Notes: generated by a model from the letters alone, not told the origin. A stretch of DNA of 6,163 bases from an uncultured Dysosmobacter sp. (GCA_934597465.1 CAKTSC010000093.1:1-6163), one strand, 5' to 3'; shown: positions 1 to 5,095, numbered from the stretch's first letter. Numbers and translations are program-made.

Positions 1-120
1 GAGGATAACCGCCCCATCCTGAAGAAGGCCGGTTTCCTGACCCGCGATCCTCGTATGAAGGAGCGCAAGAAGTACGGCCTCAAGGCCGCCCGCCGCGCTC
101 CCCAGTTCTCCAAGCGCTGA
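1..120 (+). CDS. rpsI: 30S ribosomal protein S9, C-terminal end (partial)
   Basis: The window opens inside this gene, in frame from base 1; 39 residues and a TGA stop are visible. The tail contains [18 protein letters not shown] and ends in RRAPQFSKR, the signature C-terminus of S9. In the family this basic tail reaches into the decoding centre of the small subunit near the P-site tRNA. The residues seen are strongly Lys/Arg-rich, as expected. S9 is usually co-transcribed with L13 (rplM), which would lie upstream, outside the window. The next gene begins about 145 bases later, behind a strong terminator, so this is the end of the ribosomal operon. The identification is secure; only the 5' part is missing. 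Confidence 0.97.
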   Translation, partial: EDNRPILKKAGFLTRDPRMKERKKYGLKAARRAPQFSKR

Positions 121-132
121 GTTCTCCCTTTC

Positions 133-164
133 AGAATGCCGCCCTCCGGGCGGCATTCTTTCTG
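133..164 (+). terminator. Intrinsic terminator of the rpsI operon
   Basis: A perfect 12-bp stem (AGAATGCCGCCC at 133-144, GGGCGGCATTCT at 148-159) with a three-base loop TCC is followed by a short T-rich stretch. It starts 13 bases after the rpsI stop and closes that transcription unit on the plus strand. Confidence 0.93.
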
Positions 165-212
165 TCCGCGCCCCGGAGGGAGCGCACGCTCAAAAATATT
201 TTTTCCGTTCCC

Positions 213-241
213 TGCAATAAAACCCCCGTCTCATGCGTTTC
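213..241 (+). promoter_or_regulatory. Possible autoregulated ECF-type promoter of the sigma factor gene
   Basis: Between the rpsI terminator and the sigma gene there is no convincing sigma-A promoter. There is TGCAATAAAA at 213-222 and, 16 to 17 bases after TGCAAT, GCGTTT at 235-240. An AT-rich run (191-204) sits just upstream. ECF sigma genes commonly transcribe themselves from an AAC-type -35 and a CGT-type -10 element, and this arrangement resembles that. It is a guess from layout and weak motif similarity; CGTC at 227-230 is a competing -10-like element at an unsuitable spacing. Confidence 0.3.
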
Positions 242-264
242 CTTTGTGACAGGAGAAATGGCCG

Positions 265-831
265 ATGCAACTGAAAGCTTTCAAAACGGAATCGACTGAC
301 CCCCGGACACTGGAGAGCCTGCTCTCCGCCGTGGCCGCCGGAGACCGGGATGCCCTGGCGGGCCTCTACGAGCGCTGCCGCGCCCCGGTCTATGCCATGG
401 CCCTCTCGTGCCTGCGCAATGCCCACGACGCCCAGGATCTCACCCAGGATGTCTTCGTCCGGGTCTGGGAGCGGGCGGGGCAGTACCGCTCCCAGGGCAG
501 CCCCATGGCGTGGCTTCTGACCCTCTGCCGCAACGAGGCCCTGAGCCGCCTGCGGACGCAGGGCCGGGAGGGCACCCTGGAGCCGGAGCTCTGGGACGCC
601 ATCCCGGCGGAGCCCGCCGGCCTCACGCCGGAGGAGCGGGTGCTGCTGCAGACCGCCCTGGCCGCCCTGGAGGACAGGGAGCGCCAGGTGGTGCTGCTCC
701 ACGCCGTCACCGGCCTCAAGCACCGGGAGATCGCCGCGCTGCTGGCGCTGCCTCTCGCCACCGTCCTGTCCAAGTACCACAGAGCCCTGAAAAAAATGAG
801 AGCTTATCTGGAAGGAGATGACGCCCGATGA
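265..831 (+). CDS. ECF-type RNA polymerase sigma factor (sigma-70 family)
   Basis: 188 residues, the usual size for an extracytoplasmic-function sigma factor with only regions 2 and 4. Region 2 covers about residues 21-97. It includes the helix with DAQDLTQDVFVRVWERA (55-71), which binds the core enzyme and the -10 element, and MAWLLTLCRNEALSRLR (81-97). Region 4 covers about 124-183, with LEDRERQVVLLHAVTGLKHR (135-154) and a helix-turn-helix around 153-175 that would read the -35 element. AGGAGA at 251-256 lies eight bases before the chosen ATG; an ATG at 258 is out of frame. The stop overlaps the start of the next gene (ATGA), so the two are translationally coupled. That partner is an RsgI-like membrane protein, suggesting the sigma factor is held inactive at the membrane until an envelope signal arrives. 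The signal and regulon cannot be read from the sequence. Confidence 0.93.
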   Translation: MQLKAFKTESTDPRTLESLLSAVAAGDRDALAGLYERCRAPVYAMALSCLRNAHDAQDLTQDVFVRVWERAGQYRSQGSPMAWLLTLCRNEALSRLRTQGREGTLEPELWDAIPAEPAGLTPEERVLLQTALAALEDRERQVVLLHAVTGLKHREIAALLALPLATVLSKYHRALKKMRAYLEGDDAR

Positions 832-2246
832 CCCGTGAGAAATGGGAACGCCGTCTGGCGCGTGCCGTGGAGAAAACGGCGCCGGACGACCTGGACGGGA
901 TCCTCTCCCGCTGTGAGACGCAGAAAGGAACGGGATCCCCTATGAATACCAACGCAAGAAAAAACCCTGCCCGGCCCTGGCGGGCCATGATCGCGGCCTG
1001 CCTGGCCCTCTTCCTCCTGGCGGGAGGCGGAGGCGTCTTCTACCAGCAGGCCATGGCCGTCAGCTCCGTCGTGTCCCTGGACGTGAACCCCAGCATCGAG
1101 CTGCGGGTGAACCGGGGGGAGAAGGTGCTCTCCTGCACCGCCCTCAACGGCGAGGCCCGGGAGATCCTGGCGGACATGGACGGCGGCGCCGACCTGAAGG
1201 GCACCAAGCTGGACGTGGCGGTGAACGCCATCGTGGGCAGTCTGGTGCGCCGCGGCTACCTGGATCGGGTGTCCTCCGCCATCCTCATCTCCGTGGAGGA
1301 TAAGGACGAGACCCGGGCCCAGCGCCTCCAGCAGGAGCTGACGGACACCGTGGGCGCGGCGCTGCAGTCGGAGTCCCGGGAAGCCGCCGTGCTGAGCCAG
1401 ACCGTGGCCGGGGACAGCGCCCTGGCCGCCCAGGCCCGGGAGAGCGGCGTCTCCACCGGCAAGGCCGCCCTGATCCGCCGGGTGCAGGCCGTGAACTCCG
1501 CCCTGAACTTTGACGCCCTGGCCGCCCTCTCGGTGGAGGAGCTGCGGGAGCTGCTGGAGGCCGGGGCCCCGGCCCTGCCCATCGGCACAGCCGCCGCCCG
1601 GAAGGCGGCGGAGGACTACGCCGGTTTCCAGGATGCCGCCGCCGAGGTGGATCCCGAGCTGGACGAGGGCTGCTACGAGGTGGAGCTGCACCATCCCGCC
1701 CTGGGAGAGCTGGACTACCGGGTGGACGCCTACACCGGCAGTATCCTTCAGGGGCAGCGGATCACGGGGCAGACGGAAGCCCCCGCCGCCTCCGCCGTGG
1801 GCATCGAGAGCGCCAAGACTGCCGCCCTGAACCACGCCGGGCTCTCCGCCGCCTCCGTGACCTTCACCAAAACGAAGCAGGACTGGGAGGACGGCCGCCT
1901 GGAGTACGACATCGAGTTCCTCTCCGGCGATTGGGAGTATGACTACACCGTTTCCGCCTCCGGCGCCATCCTGGACTGGGAGCGGGAACCCCTGGAGGAA
2001 GACGATGCCCACCACGCCTCCGCCCCCTCCTCCGCCGATATCGGCGCGGAGGCCGCCCTCTCCGCTGCCCTGCGCCATGCGGGCGCTGCCCGCAGCGCCG
2101 TCCGGGAGCTGGAGTACGAGCGGGACTGGGAGGACGGCCGCCTGGTCTACGAGATCGAGTTCCTCTCCGGCGGCATGGAGTATGACTACACCGTCTCCGC
2201 CGCAGACGGCAGCATCCTCTGGCATGAGGCGGAAGCCGACGACTGA
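828..2246 (+). CDS. RsgI-like membrane anti-sigma factor with three C-terminal PepSY-type repeats
   Basis: 472 residues. A cytoplasmic N-terminus (1-52) contains APDDLDGILSRCETQKG (18-34), a motif I recall from membrane regulators encoded beside Clostridial sigma factors. One membrane helix follows at about 53-77, then an RsgI-like extracytoplasmic domain at about 78-180 with DVNPSIELRVNRGEKVLS (85-102). Ala-rich predicted helices (about 160-250) lead to three PepSY-like repeats at about 251-309, 325-385 and 404-466. The last two share DWEDGRL, EFLSG and EYDYTVSA. The likely role is to bind the ECF sigma factor with the N-terminus and sense an outside signal with the C-terminal modules; PepSY domains are thought to inhibit peptidases or bind ligands. 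The ATG overlaps the sigma stop by four bases. An internal ATG at 942 would delete the conserved N-terminal motif, so 828 is preferred. The anti-sigma role is inferred from architecture and linkage. Confidence 0.88.
   Translation: MTREKWERRLARAVEKTAPDDLDGILSRCETQKGTGSPMNTNARKNPARPWRAMIAACLALFLLAGGGGVFYQQAMAVSSVVSLDVNPSIELRVNRGEKVLSCTALNGEAREILADMDGGADLKGTKLDVAVNAIVGSLVRRGYLDRVSSAILISVEDKDETRAQRLQQELTDTVGAALQSESREAAVLSQTVAGDSALAAQARESGVSTGKAALIRRVQAVNSALNFDALAALSVEELRELLEAGAPALPIGTAAARKAAEDYAGFQDAAAEVDPELDEGCYEVELHHPALGELDYRVDAYTGSILQGQRITGQTEAPAASAVGIESAKTAALNHAGLSAASVTFTKTKQDWEDGRLEYDIEFLSGDWEYDYTVSASGAILDWEREPLEEDDAHHASAPSSADIGAEAALSAALRHAGAARSAVRELEYERDWEDGRLVYEIEFLSGGMEYDYTVSAADGSILWHEAEADD
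1881..2201 (+). repeat. Internal duplication encoding PepSY repeats 2 and 3
   Basis: Two 78-base segments, 1881-1958 and 2124-2201, align without gaps and are nearly identical, sharing a run of 22 identical bases at their start. They encode the DWEDGRL to DYTVSA part of the second and third PepSY-like modules. The first module (about 1578-1754) is more diverged, so the duplication producing modules 2 and 3 looks more recent, or gene conversion keeps them alike. Confidence 0.85.
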
Positions 2247-2255
2247 CCCCTGCGC

Positions 2256-2290
2256 AAAAACCGCCCCCGGAGCCTTCGCTCCGGGGGCGG
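2256..2290 (-). terminator. Terminator between convergent genes, best oriented for the permease gene
   Basis: A 13-bp perfect stem (CCGCCCCCGGAGC at 2261-2273, GCTCCGGGGGCGG at 2278-2290) has a four-base loop. Read on the minus strand it starts eight bases after the permease stop and is followed by five T (the AAAAA at 2256-2260), a good intrinsic terminator. On the plus strand it lies 14 bases after the anti-sigma stop but is followed only by TTCCCCATTT, so termination there is likely weaker. It probably serves both genes. Confidence 0.88.
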
Positions 2291-2298
2291 TTCCCCAT

Positions 2299-3027
2299 TT
2301 ATCCCAGATTCTGCACCACCGTGACCACGCCGGAGAGCAGCACGTAGCCGTAAACCGCCTTCCGCAGCTGCCCGGCGTTGAGCTTGCTGCCTGCCCGCAG
2401 TCCAAGCCTTTGGCCCAGCACCATGCCGCCGATGCCCAGCAGCGTCGCCGGCAGCAGGCCCCAGCCGAAGTAGCCGTTTGCCGTCCGGGCGGCGAGACTC
2501 ATGGCGTTGTTGAAGGCGAAGTGGGTCTGCATGTTGCCGAGGTACTCCTCCCGGCCCTCCGTGGCCGCCAGGAAGTATACCGCCATGATGGGCCCCGAGA
2601 TGGAGAAGAGTCCCCCGCAGACCCCCGCCAGAAGGCTGCACCCGACGGTGAAGGGCAGCGTCACCCGGAACTCCCGCCCCCGGGCGGGCAGCAGCAGCCA
2701 GCCCCCCAGCAGGATCAGAAAAATGCCGAAGGCCACCGTCAGCCGCCGGAGATCCATAGCCCCGATCCAGCGGATGGCCAGGAGGCTGGAGACGGTGTAA
2801 AGGGCCGTGGGCAGCAGGATGAGCCGGAGCTTCAGATGCCGCCGGAAGCGGACGGCCAGGGCCAGGGAGAGCCCCAGGCACACTCCGGTGGAGACCGACG
2901 GCGCCACCGTCATGCCGAAGTAGCGGGGGAAGACCGTCATCATCACCACCGCCGCGCCGAAGCCCGTCACCGACTGCACGAAGCCCCCCACCGCCGCGCT
3001 GAGCGCCACCGCCAGAAATTCCGCCAT
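2299..3027 (-). CDS. TauE/SafE-family membrane permease (putative sulfite/organosulfonate or anion exporter)
   Basis: 242 residues, almost entirely hydrophobic with about seven or eight membrane helices (roughly 3-29, 42-60, 68-88, 95-114, 123-153 as one or two, 188-207, 224-239). The first half carries GGFVQSVTGFGAAVVMM (14-30) and the second a counterpart, GGLFSISGPIMAVYFL (138-153): the two-fold pseudo-repeat typical of the TauE/SafE (YfcA) family. A conserved-looking FAFNNAMSLAARTANGYFGWG (170-190) follows. Family members export sulfite, sulfoacetate or similar anions, but the substrate is rarely predictable. The ATG at 3027 is chosen because GGGAGG lies six bases upstream and a membrane helix begins at once. 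An upstream in-frame ATG at 3084 also has a GGAGG but falls inside the predicted -10 box and would add 19 very Arg-rich residues. The gene is a single-gene unit with its own promoter and terminator. Confidence 0.88.
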   Translation of the reverse strand: MAEFLAVALSAAVGGFVQSVTGFGAAVVMMTVFPRYFGMTVAPSVSTGVCLGLSLALAVRFRRHLKLRLILLPTALYTVSSLLAIRWIGAMDLRRLTVAFGIFLILLGGWLLLPARGREFRVTLPFTVGCSLLAGVCGGLFSISGPIMAVYFLAATEGREEYLGNMQTHFAFNNAMSLAARTANGYFGWGLLPATLLGIGGMVLGQRLGLRAGSKLNAGQLRKAVYGYVLLSGVVTVVQNLG

Positions 3028-3082
3028 ACGCCGCCTCCCTGCCCGAGATCGTGATCCTCCGCGGCGCCGCCGCGGCCAGCCC

Positions 3083-3111
3083 ATGATACCACCTCCGGCG
3101 GCAAAGCGCAA
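3083..3111 (-). promoter_or_regulatory. Predicted sigma-A promoter of the TauE/SafE permease gene
   Basis: Read on the minus strand: TTGCGC (3111-3106), a 17-base spacer, and TATCAT (3088-3083) preceded by TGG, an extended -10. Transcription would begin near 3076, leaving a leader of about 50 bases before the ATG at 3027. The in-frame ATG at 3084 would then be upstream of the transcript start, which supports the shorter protein. Confidence 0.65.
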
Positions 3112-3142
3112 GAGCGTCCCCCCTCCGCCGGAAAACCCGCCC

Positions 3143-3170
3143 TTGCGCCGCCGCCGGGATGTGGTATACT
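3143..3170 (+). promoter_or_regulatory. Predicted sigma-A promoter of the alarmone synthetase gene
   Basis: TTGCGC (3143-3148), a 16-base spacer, and TATACT (3165-3170) with an extended TGG just before it. Transcription would start near 3177, giving a leader of about 30 bases containing AGGAGG at 3195-3200. The boxes closely mirror those of the divergent permease promoter. Confidence 0.78.
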
Positions 3171-3205
3171 GGAAGGGAAAAACCGCCGGAGAACAGGAGG
3201 TCACT

Positions 3206-3880
3206 ATGGACAAGACCTTTGCCCCCATCCGGGGGGATATCGTGCTGCGCAACGAGACCGGGATGCTCTACCCCAGCTACCAGGCATTCCTGGAGTTCCA
3301 GCATCTGTACAGCTCCGCCGTCCGGGAGATCCAGACCCGCCTGGCCGTCCTCAGCGAGGAGTTCAGCGTCCGCTACGCCCACAACCCCATCCACCACGTG
3401 GAGAGCCGCCTGAAATCCGACAAGAGCATCATCGAAAAGCTCCGCCGGAAGGGCCTGCCCATCTCCATGGCCTCCGCCCGGGAGAGCATCAACGACATCG
3501 CGGGCATCCGGGTGGTCTGCTGCTACATCGACGATGTCTACCGGGTGGAGGAGATGCTCCTCCGCCAGAGTGACATGGAGCTGGTGAAGCGCCAGGACTA
3601 CATCGCCCAGCCCAACTACAACGGCTACCGCTCCCTGCACCTGGATCTCCGGGTGCCCATCTACCTCTCCGACCACCGGGAGTCCGTCCTGGTGGAGGTG
3701 CAGCTCCGCACCGTGGCCATGGACTTCTGGGCAAGCCTGGAGCATGACATCCGCTATAAGAAGGATCGCAGCAAGCTCCCGGCGGGGCTCAACGAGGAGA
3801 TGCTCTCCTGCGGCGACGAGATCGCCGCCATCGACCGCAGGATGCAGGAGATGTACCGCAAGATCCAGGGCATCGACTGA
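3206..3880 (+). CDS. relQ: Small alarmone synthetase, RelQ/YjbM-type GTP pyrophosphokinase
   Basis: 224 residues, close to the roughly 210-residue single-domain synthetases of Firmicutes. There is no HD hydrolase domain and no TGS/ACT tail, so it should make (p)ppGpp by moving pyrophosphate from ATP to GDP or GTP but not degrade it. The RelA/SpoT synthetase fold spans about 40-190. Visible motifs are VESRLKSDKSIIEKL (65-79, nucleotide-binding basic residues), INDIAGIRVVC (95-105, with D97 the likely metal ligand), PNYNGYRSLHLDLRVPIY (136-153, guanine-nucleotide pocket) and VEVQLRTVAMDFWASLEHDI (163-182, with E164 the likely catalytic Glu). A C-terminal helix, about 195-224, could support the tetramer known for RelQ. 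The ATG at 3206 follows AGGAGG by five bases; reading further upstream would run into the promoter. It has its own promoter, suggesting control at transcription. RelQ rather than RelP is the likelier subfamily but is not certain. Confidence 0.92.
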   Translation: MDKTFAPIRGDIVLRNETGMLYPSYQAFLEFQHLYSSAVREIQTRLAVLSEEFSVRYAHNPIHHVESRLKSDKSIIEKLRRKGLPISMASARESINDIAGIRVVCCYIDDVYRVEEMLLRQSDMELVKRQDYIAQPNYNGYRSLHLDLRVPIYLSDHRESVLVEVQLRTVAMDFWASLEHDIRYKKDRSKLPAGLNEEMLSCGDEIAAIDRRMQEMYRKIQGID

Positions 3881-3890
3881 GCGTTTGCTT

Positions 3891-3916
3891 CCCGCCCCTT
3901 CCCTCCGTAGGGCGGG
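3891..3916 (+). terminator. Weak hairpin after the alarmone synthetase gene, possible terminator
   Basis: CCCGCCC (3891-3897) can pair with GGGCGGG (3910-3916) across a 12-base loop, ten bases after the stop. There is no T tract, so this would be a poor intrinsic terminator. The right arm also belongs to a degenerate GTAGGGCGG element (3907-3936), so it may simply be part of the repeat cluster. No better terminator for this gene is seen before the repeats. Confidence 0.25.
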
Positions 3917-3936
3917 GGAACCACACTCCGCCGCCC
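3907..3936. repeat. Degenerate copy of the GTAGGGGCGG palindromic repeat
   Basis: GTAGGGCGG near the left end and CCGCCC (3931-3936) at the right keep the outer arms of the repeat seen three more times downstream, but the inner sequence has diverged and lengthened. It appears to be a decayed first member of the cluster. Confidence 0.35.
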
Positions 3937-3959
3937 CATTGGCAGCGCCTCCGGTAAAC

Positions 3960-3988
3960 GTGTAGGGGCGGGGCTCCGTCCCCGCCCG
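3960..3988. repeat. REP-like palindromic repeat, copy A
   Basis: A unit beginning GTGTAGGGGCGG with an 8-bp stem (GGGCGGGG at 3966-3973, CCCCGCCC at 3980-3987) and six-base loop CTCCGT. It is identical to copy C, 150 bases downstream, except for one loop base. Such GTAGGGGCGG hairpins resemble intergenic repeats I recall as abundant in Oscillospiraceae genomes. Confidence 0.8.
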
Positions 3989-4022
3989 TTTTCCCCGGAT
4001 CCGCTGCCCCTCCCGATAACCC

Positions 4023-4048
4023 CGTAGGGGCGGCCCTATGGCCGCCCG
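4023..4048. repeat. REP-like palindromic repeat, copy B
   Basis: This unit starts CGTAGGGGCGGCC. Its 8-bp stem (GGGCGGCC at 4028-4035, GGCCGCCC at 4040-4047) has a four-base loop CTAT. It shares the GTAGGGGCGG head and CCGCCCG tail with copies A and C, while the inner stem bases differ in a compensated way, so the structure is kept although the sequence changed. Confidence 0.78.
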
Positions 4049-4059
4049 TCCCCCGCACC

Positions 4060-4090
4060 CCGTGGGGGCCGATGTCCCCCCACGGCCCCC
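4060..4090. repeat. REP-like palindromic repeat, diverged copy with two alternative hairpins
   Basis: Two mutually exclusive stems are possible: CCGTGGGGG (4060-4068) with CCCCCACGG (4077-4085), or GGGGGCCG (4064-4071) with CGGCCCCC (4083-4090). The second layout, a stem GGGGGCCG after CGT, matches the plan of the other copies, so this is probably a diverged family member. Confidence 0.6.
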
Positions 4091-4109
4091 GCAGAAACGT
4101 CCGGTCACC

Positions 4110-4138
4110 GTGTAGGGGCGGGGCTCTGTCCCCGCCCG
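4110..4138. repeat. REP-like palindromic repeat, copy C
   Basis: Near-identical to copy A: the same GTGTAGGGGCGG head and 8-bp stem (GGGCGGGG at 4116-4123, CCCCGCCC at 4130-4137), with loop CTCTGT instead of CTCCGT. Together, 3907-4138 hold nothing but these units and their spacers; no coding sequence is convincing there. Confidence 0.8.
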
Positions 4139-4206
4139 CTCCCCCGTTTCTCGTCTCCCGTCCCCCGCAGGGCCATTCTCCATTCTCAATTACCCCCCCG
4201 CCCCGC

Positions 4207-4249
4207 AAAAAAAGGAACCGCCCCGGCACTTGCGTGCCGGGGCGGTTCC
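4207..4249 (-). terminator. Intrinsic terminator of the hsp20 gene
   Basis: A perfect 16-bp stem (4214-4229 with 4234-4249; left arm GGAACCGCCCCGGCAC) has loop TTGC. On the minus strand it is followed by seven T (the AAAAAAA at 4207-4213), a very strong intrinsic terminator 67 bases beyond the hsp20 stop. The plus-strand side lacks a T tract. Confidence 0.93.
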
Positions 4250-4292
4250 CCTCTCAGTCAGGTGGGAAAATGAACTCCTCGGAAAGCACCCC

Positions 4293-4308
4293 GGGAGGGC
4301 GCCCTCCC
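4293..4308. repeat. Perfect 16-bp palindrome next to the hsp20 stop
   Basis: GGGAGGGCGCCCTCCC reads the same on both strands and lies eight bases beyond the hsp20 stop, before the terminator. Flanking CCCC and GGGG could lengthen the hairpin. It may protect the mRNA 3' end, or may be simple GC-rich sequence. Confidence 0.6.
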
Positions 4309-4316
4309 CACGGGGG

Positions 4317-4757
4317 TCACTGGATCTCGATGCTGGTCTTCTTGGGCAGGGCCTTCTGGGCGGCCTTGGGGACGGACACCTGCAGGATGCCGTTCTCGAA
4401 GCTGGCGTGGATGTCCTCGGGCAGCACGCTCTCGCCCACGTAGAAGCTCCGGCTGCAGGCGCCGGCGTAGCGCTCCTGGCGGATGTACTTGCCCTTCTTG
4501 TCGCTCTCGTCCTTATCCAGGCCCTTGGCGGCGGAGATGGTCAGGTAGCCGTCCTTCAGCTCCACATTGACCTCGTCCTTCTTGAAGCCGGGCAGGTCGA
4601 TGTCCAGCTCGTAGCTGTCCTCGGTCTCCCGCACATCGGTCTTCATCAGGTTCTTGCCGTGCTTGCCGTAGAGGGCGTTGCGGGTGGGAACCATCATCTC
4701 AAAGGGATCGGAGAAGAAATCATCAAACAGGTTTTCACCAAAGATACTGGGCAGCAT
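4317..4757 (-). CDS. hsp20: Hsp20/alpha-crystallin family small heat shock protein
   Basis: 146 residues, normal for a bacterial small heat shock protein: an ATP-independent cytoplasmic holdase that binds unfolding proteins as large oligomers. The N-terminus MLPSIFGENLFDDFFSDPF is the hydrophobic arm typical of Clostridial Hsp20. The alpha-crystallin domain covers about 39-131, with DVRETEDSYELDIDLPGFKK (41-60), VELKDGYLTISA (65-76), a Lys/Asp-rich loop (79-92) and SFENGILQVSVPK (119-131). The C-terminus has the IEI anchor (143-145) used in oligomer assembly. The ATG at 4757 is chosen because GGAGG precedes it by eight bases. An in-frame ATG at 4772 would add MEELN, whose codons are the ribosome site itself, although GAGGAG eight bases before makes it possible. 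Control by heat shock is indicated by a promoter overlapping a CIRCE operator. Confidence 0.95.
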   Translation of the reverse strand: MLPSIFGENLFDDFFSDPFEMMVPTRNALYGKHGKNLMKTDVRETEDSYELDIDLPGFKKDEVNVELKDGYLTISAAKGLDKDESDKKGKYIRQERYAGACSRSFYVGESVLPEDIHASFENGILQVSVPKAAQKALPKKTSIEIQ

Positions 4758-4885
4758 ATTCAATTCCTCCATTCAAATTGCTCCTCGGCTTCCGGGCCTT
4801 TCCCGGGAGCGATGGGGAAGTGATACAAGATTTTTTCGTCCCTCCGGAAGGACTCTCACAAGCCCTTTTCCCTTGGAACGGCTTC

Positions 4886-4913
4886 ATCATAGCACGGATT
4901 TTAGCACTGTCAA
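4886..4913 (-). promoter_or_regulatory. Sigma-A promoter of hsp20
   Basis: On the minus strand: a perfect -35 TTGACA (4913-4908), a 16-base spacer and -10 TATGAT (4891-4886). Transcription would start near 4879, giving a leader of about 120 bases. The -35 box lies within the CIRCE element, so HrcA binding would block polymerase. Confidence 0.9.
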
Positions 4914-4927
4914 GGGGAGAGTGCTAA
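4901..4927. promoter_or_regulatory. CIRCE operator (HrcA binding site)
   Basis: TTAGCACTG, nine bases, then GAGTGCTAA. The consensus is TTAGCACTC-N9-GAGTGCTAA, so only the innermost base of the left arm differs (G for C). HrcA represses heat-shock genes from this operator and is released when GroEL is occupied by unfolded protein. It overlaps the hsp20 -35 box. hrcA itself is not in the window. Confidence 0.95.
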
Positions 4928-5040
4928 TGTTCACAAAGGATGCAACGAACGTTCACATTTCATGCCATCTTTGTGCAGCGCCCCCCGGAATGTCAGAAGG
5001 ATCCGGTGCTCTCAGTCGGCGGTATGGGGCAAGCGTCCCG

Positions 5041-5067
5041 GTTTTCAAGGGAAATGCCCTTGAAAAC
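5041..5067. promoter_or_regulatory. Perfect 11-bp inverted repeat upstream of the XRE gene, possible operator
   Basis: GTTTTCAAGGG (5041-5051), five bases, CCCTTGAAAAC (5057-5067). Its AAGGGAAAT part (5047-5055) is repeated as an exact inverse at 5078-5086. No T tract follows, so it is unlikely to be a terminator. XRE-type regulators often bind palindromes before their own gene, so autoregulation is a reasonable guess. TTGAAA at 5060-5065, 18 bases before CTTAAT (5084-5089), could be a weak promoter overlapping it. Confidence 0.5.
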
Positions 5068-5095
5068 TCATAAGGATATTTCCCTTAATTCATAC

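Noticed and set aside
804..2405. Long minus-strand open frame of 533 codons opposite the anti-sigma gene
   Set aside because: It is Gly/Val/His-rich with no domain signature, lies entirely opposite a well-supported gene, and is explained by the lack of stop codons in GC-rich DNA.
3028..3252. N-terminal extensions of the TauE/SafE permease (starts at 3084 or 3252)
   Set aside because: They cross both divergent promoters and would add Arg-rich, non-conserved sequence; the start at 3027 has a good ribosome site and a membrane helix directly after it.
3907..4138. CRISPR array
   Set aside because: The repeats are unequal in length, palindromic and spaced irregularly (63 to 87 bases), with spacers unlike CRISPR spacers and no cas gene.
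2186..4189. Long minus-strand open frame of 667 codons across the permease, alarmone synthetase and repeat region
   Set aside because: It crosses two real genes in the wrong frame and the repeat cluster, has low-complexity composition and a start inside repeats.
4230..4823. Plus-strand open frame of 197 codons opposite hsp20
   Set aside because: It starts in the hsp20 terminator and mirrors the hsp20 codons; the minus strand encodes a clear alpha-crystallin domain.
4947..4954. GAACGTTC as a LexA (SOS) box
   Set aside because: The Firmicutes LexA box needs four bases between GAAC and GTTC; here there are none, so it is only a short palindrome.
5041..5067. Inverted repeat as a terminator
   Set aside because: No T tract follows on either strand and no gene ends nearby on the plus strand.
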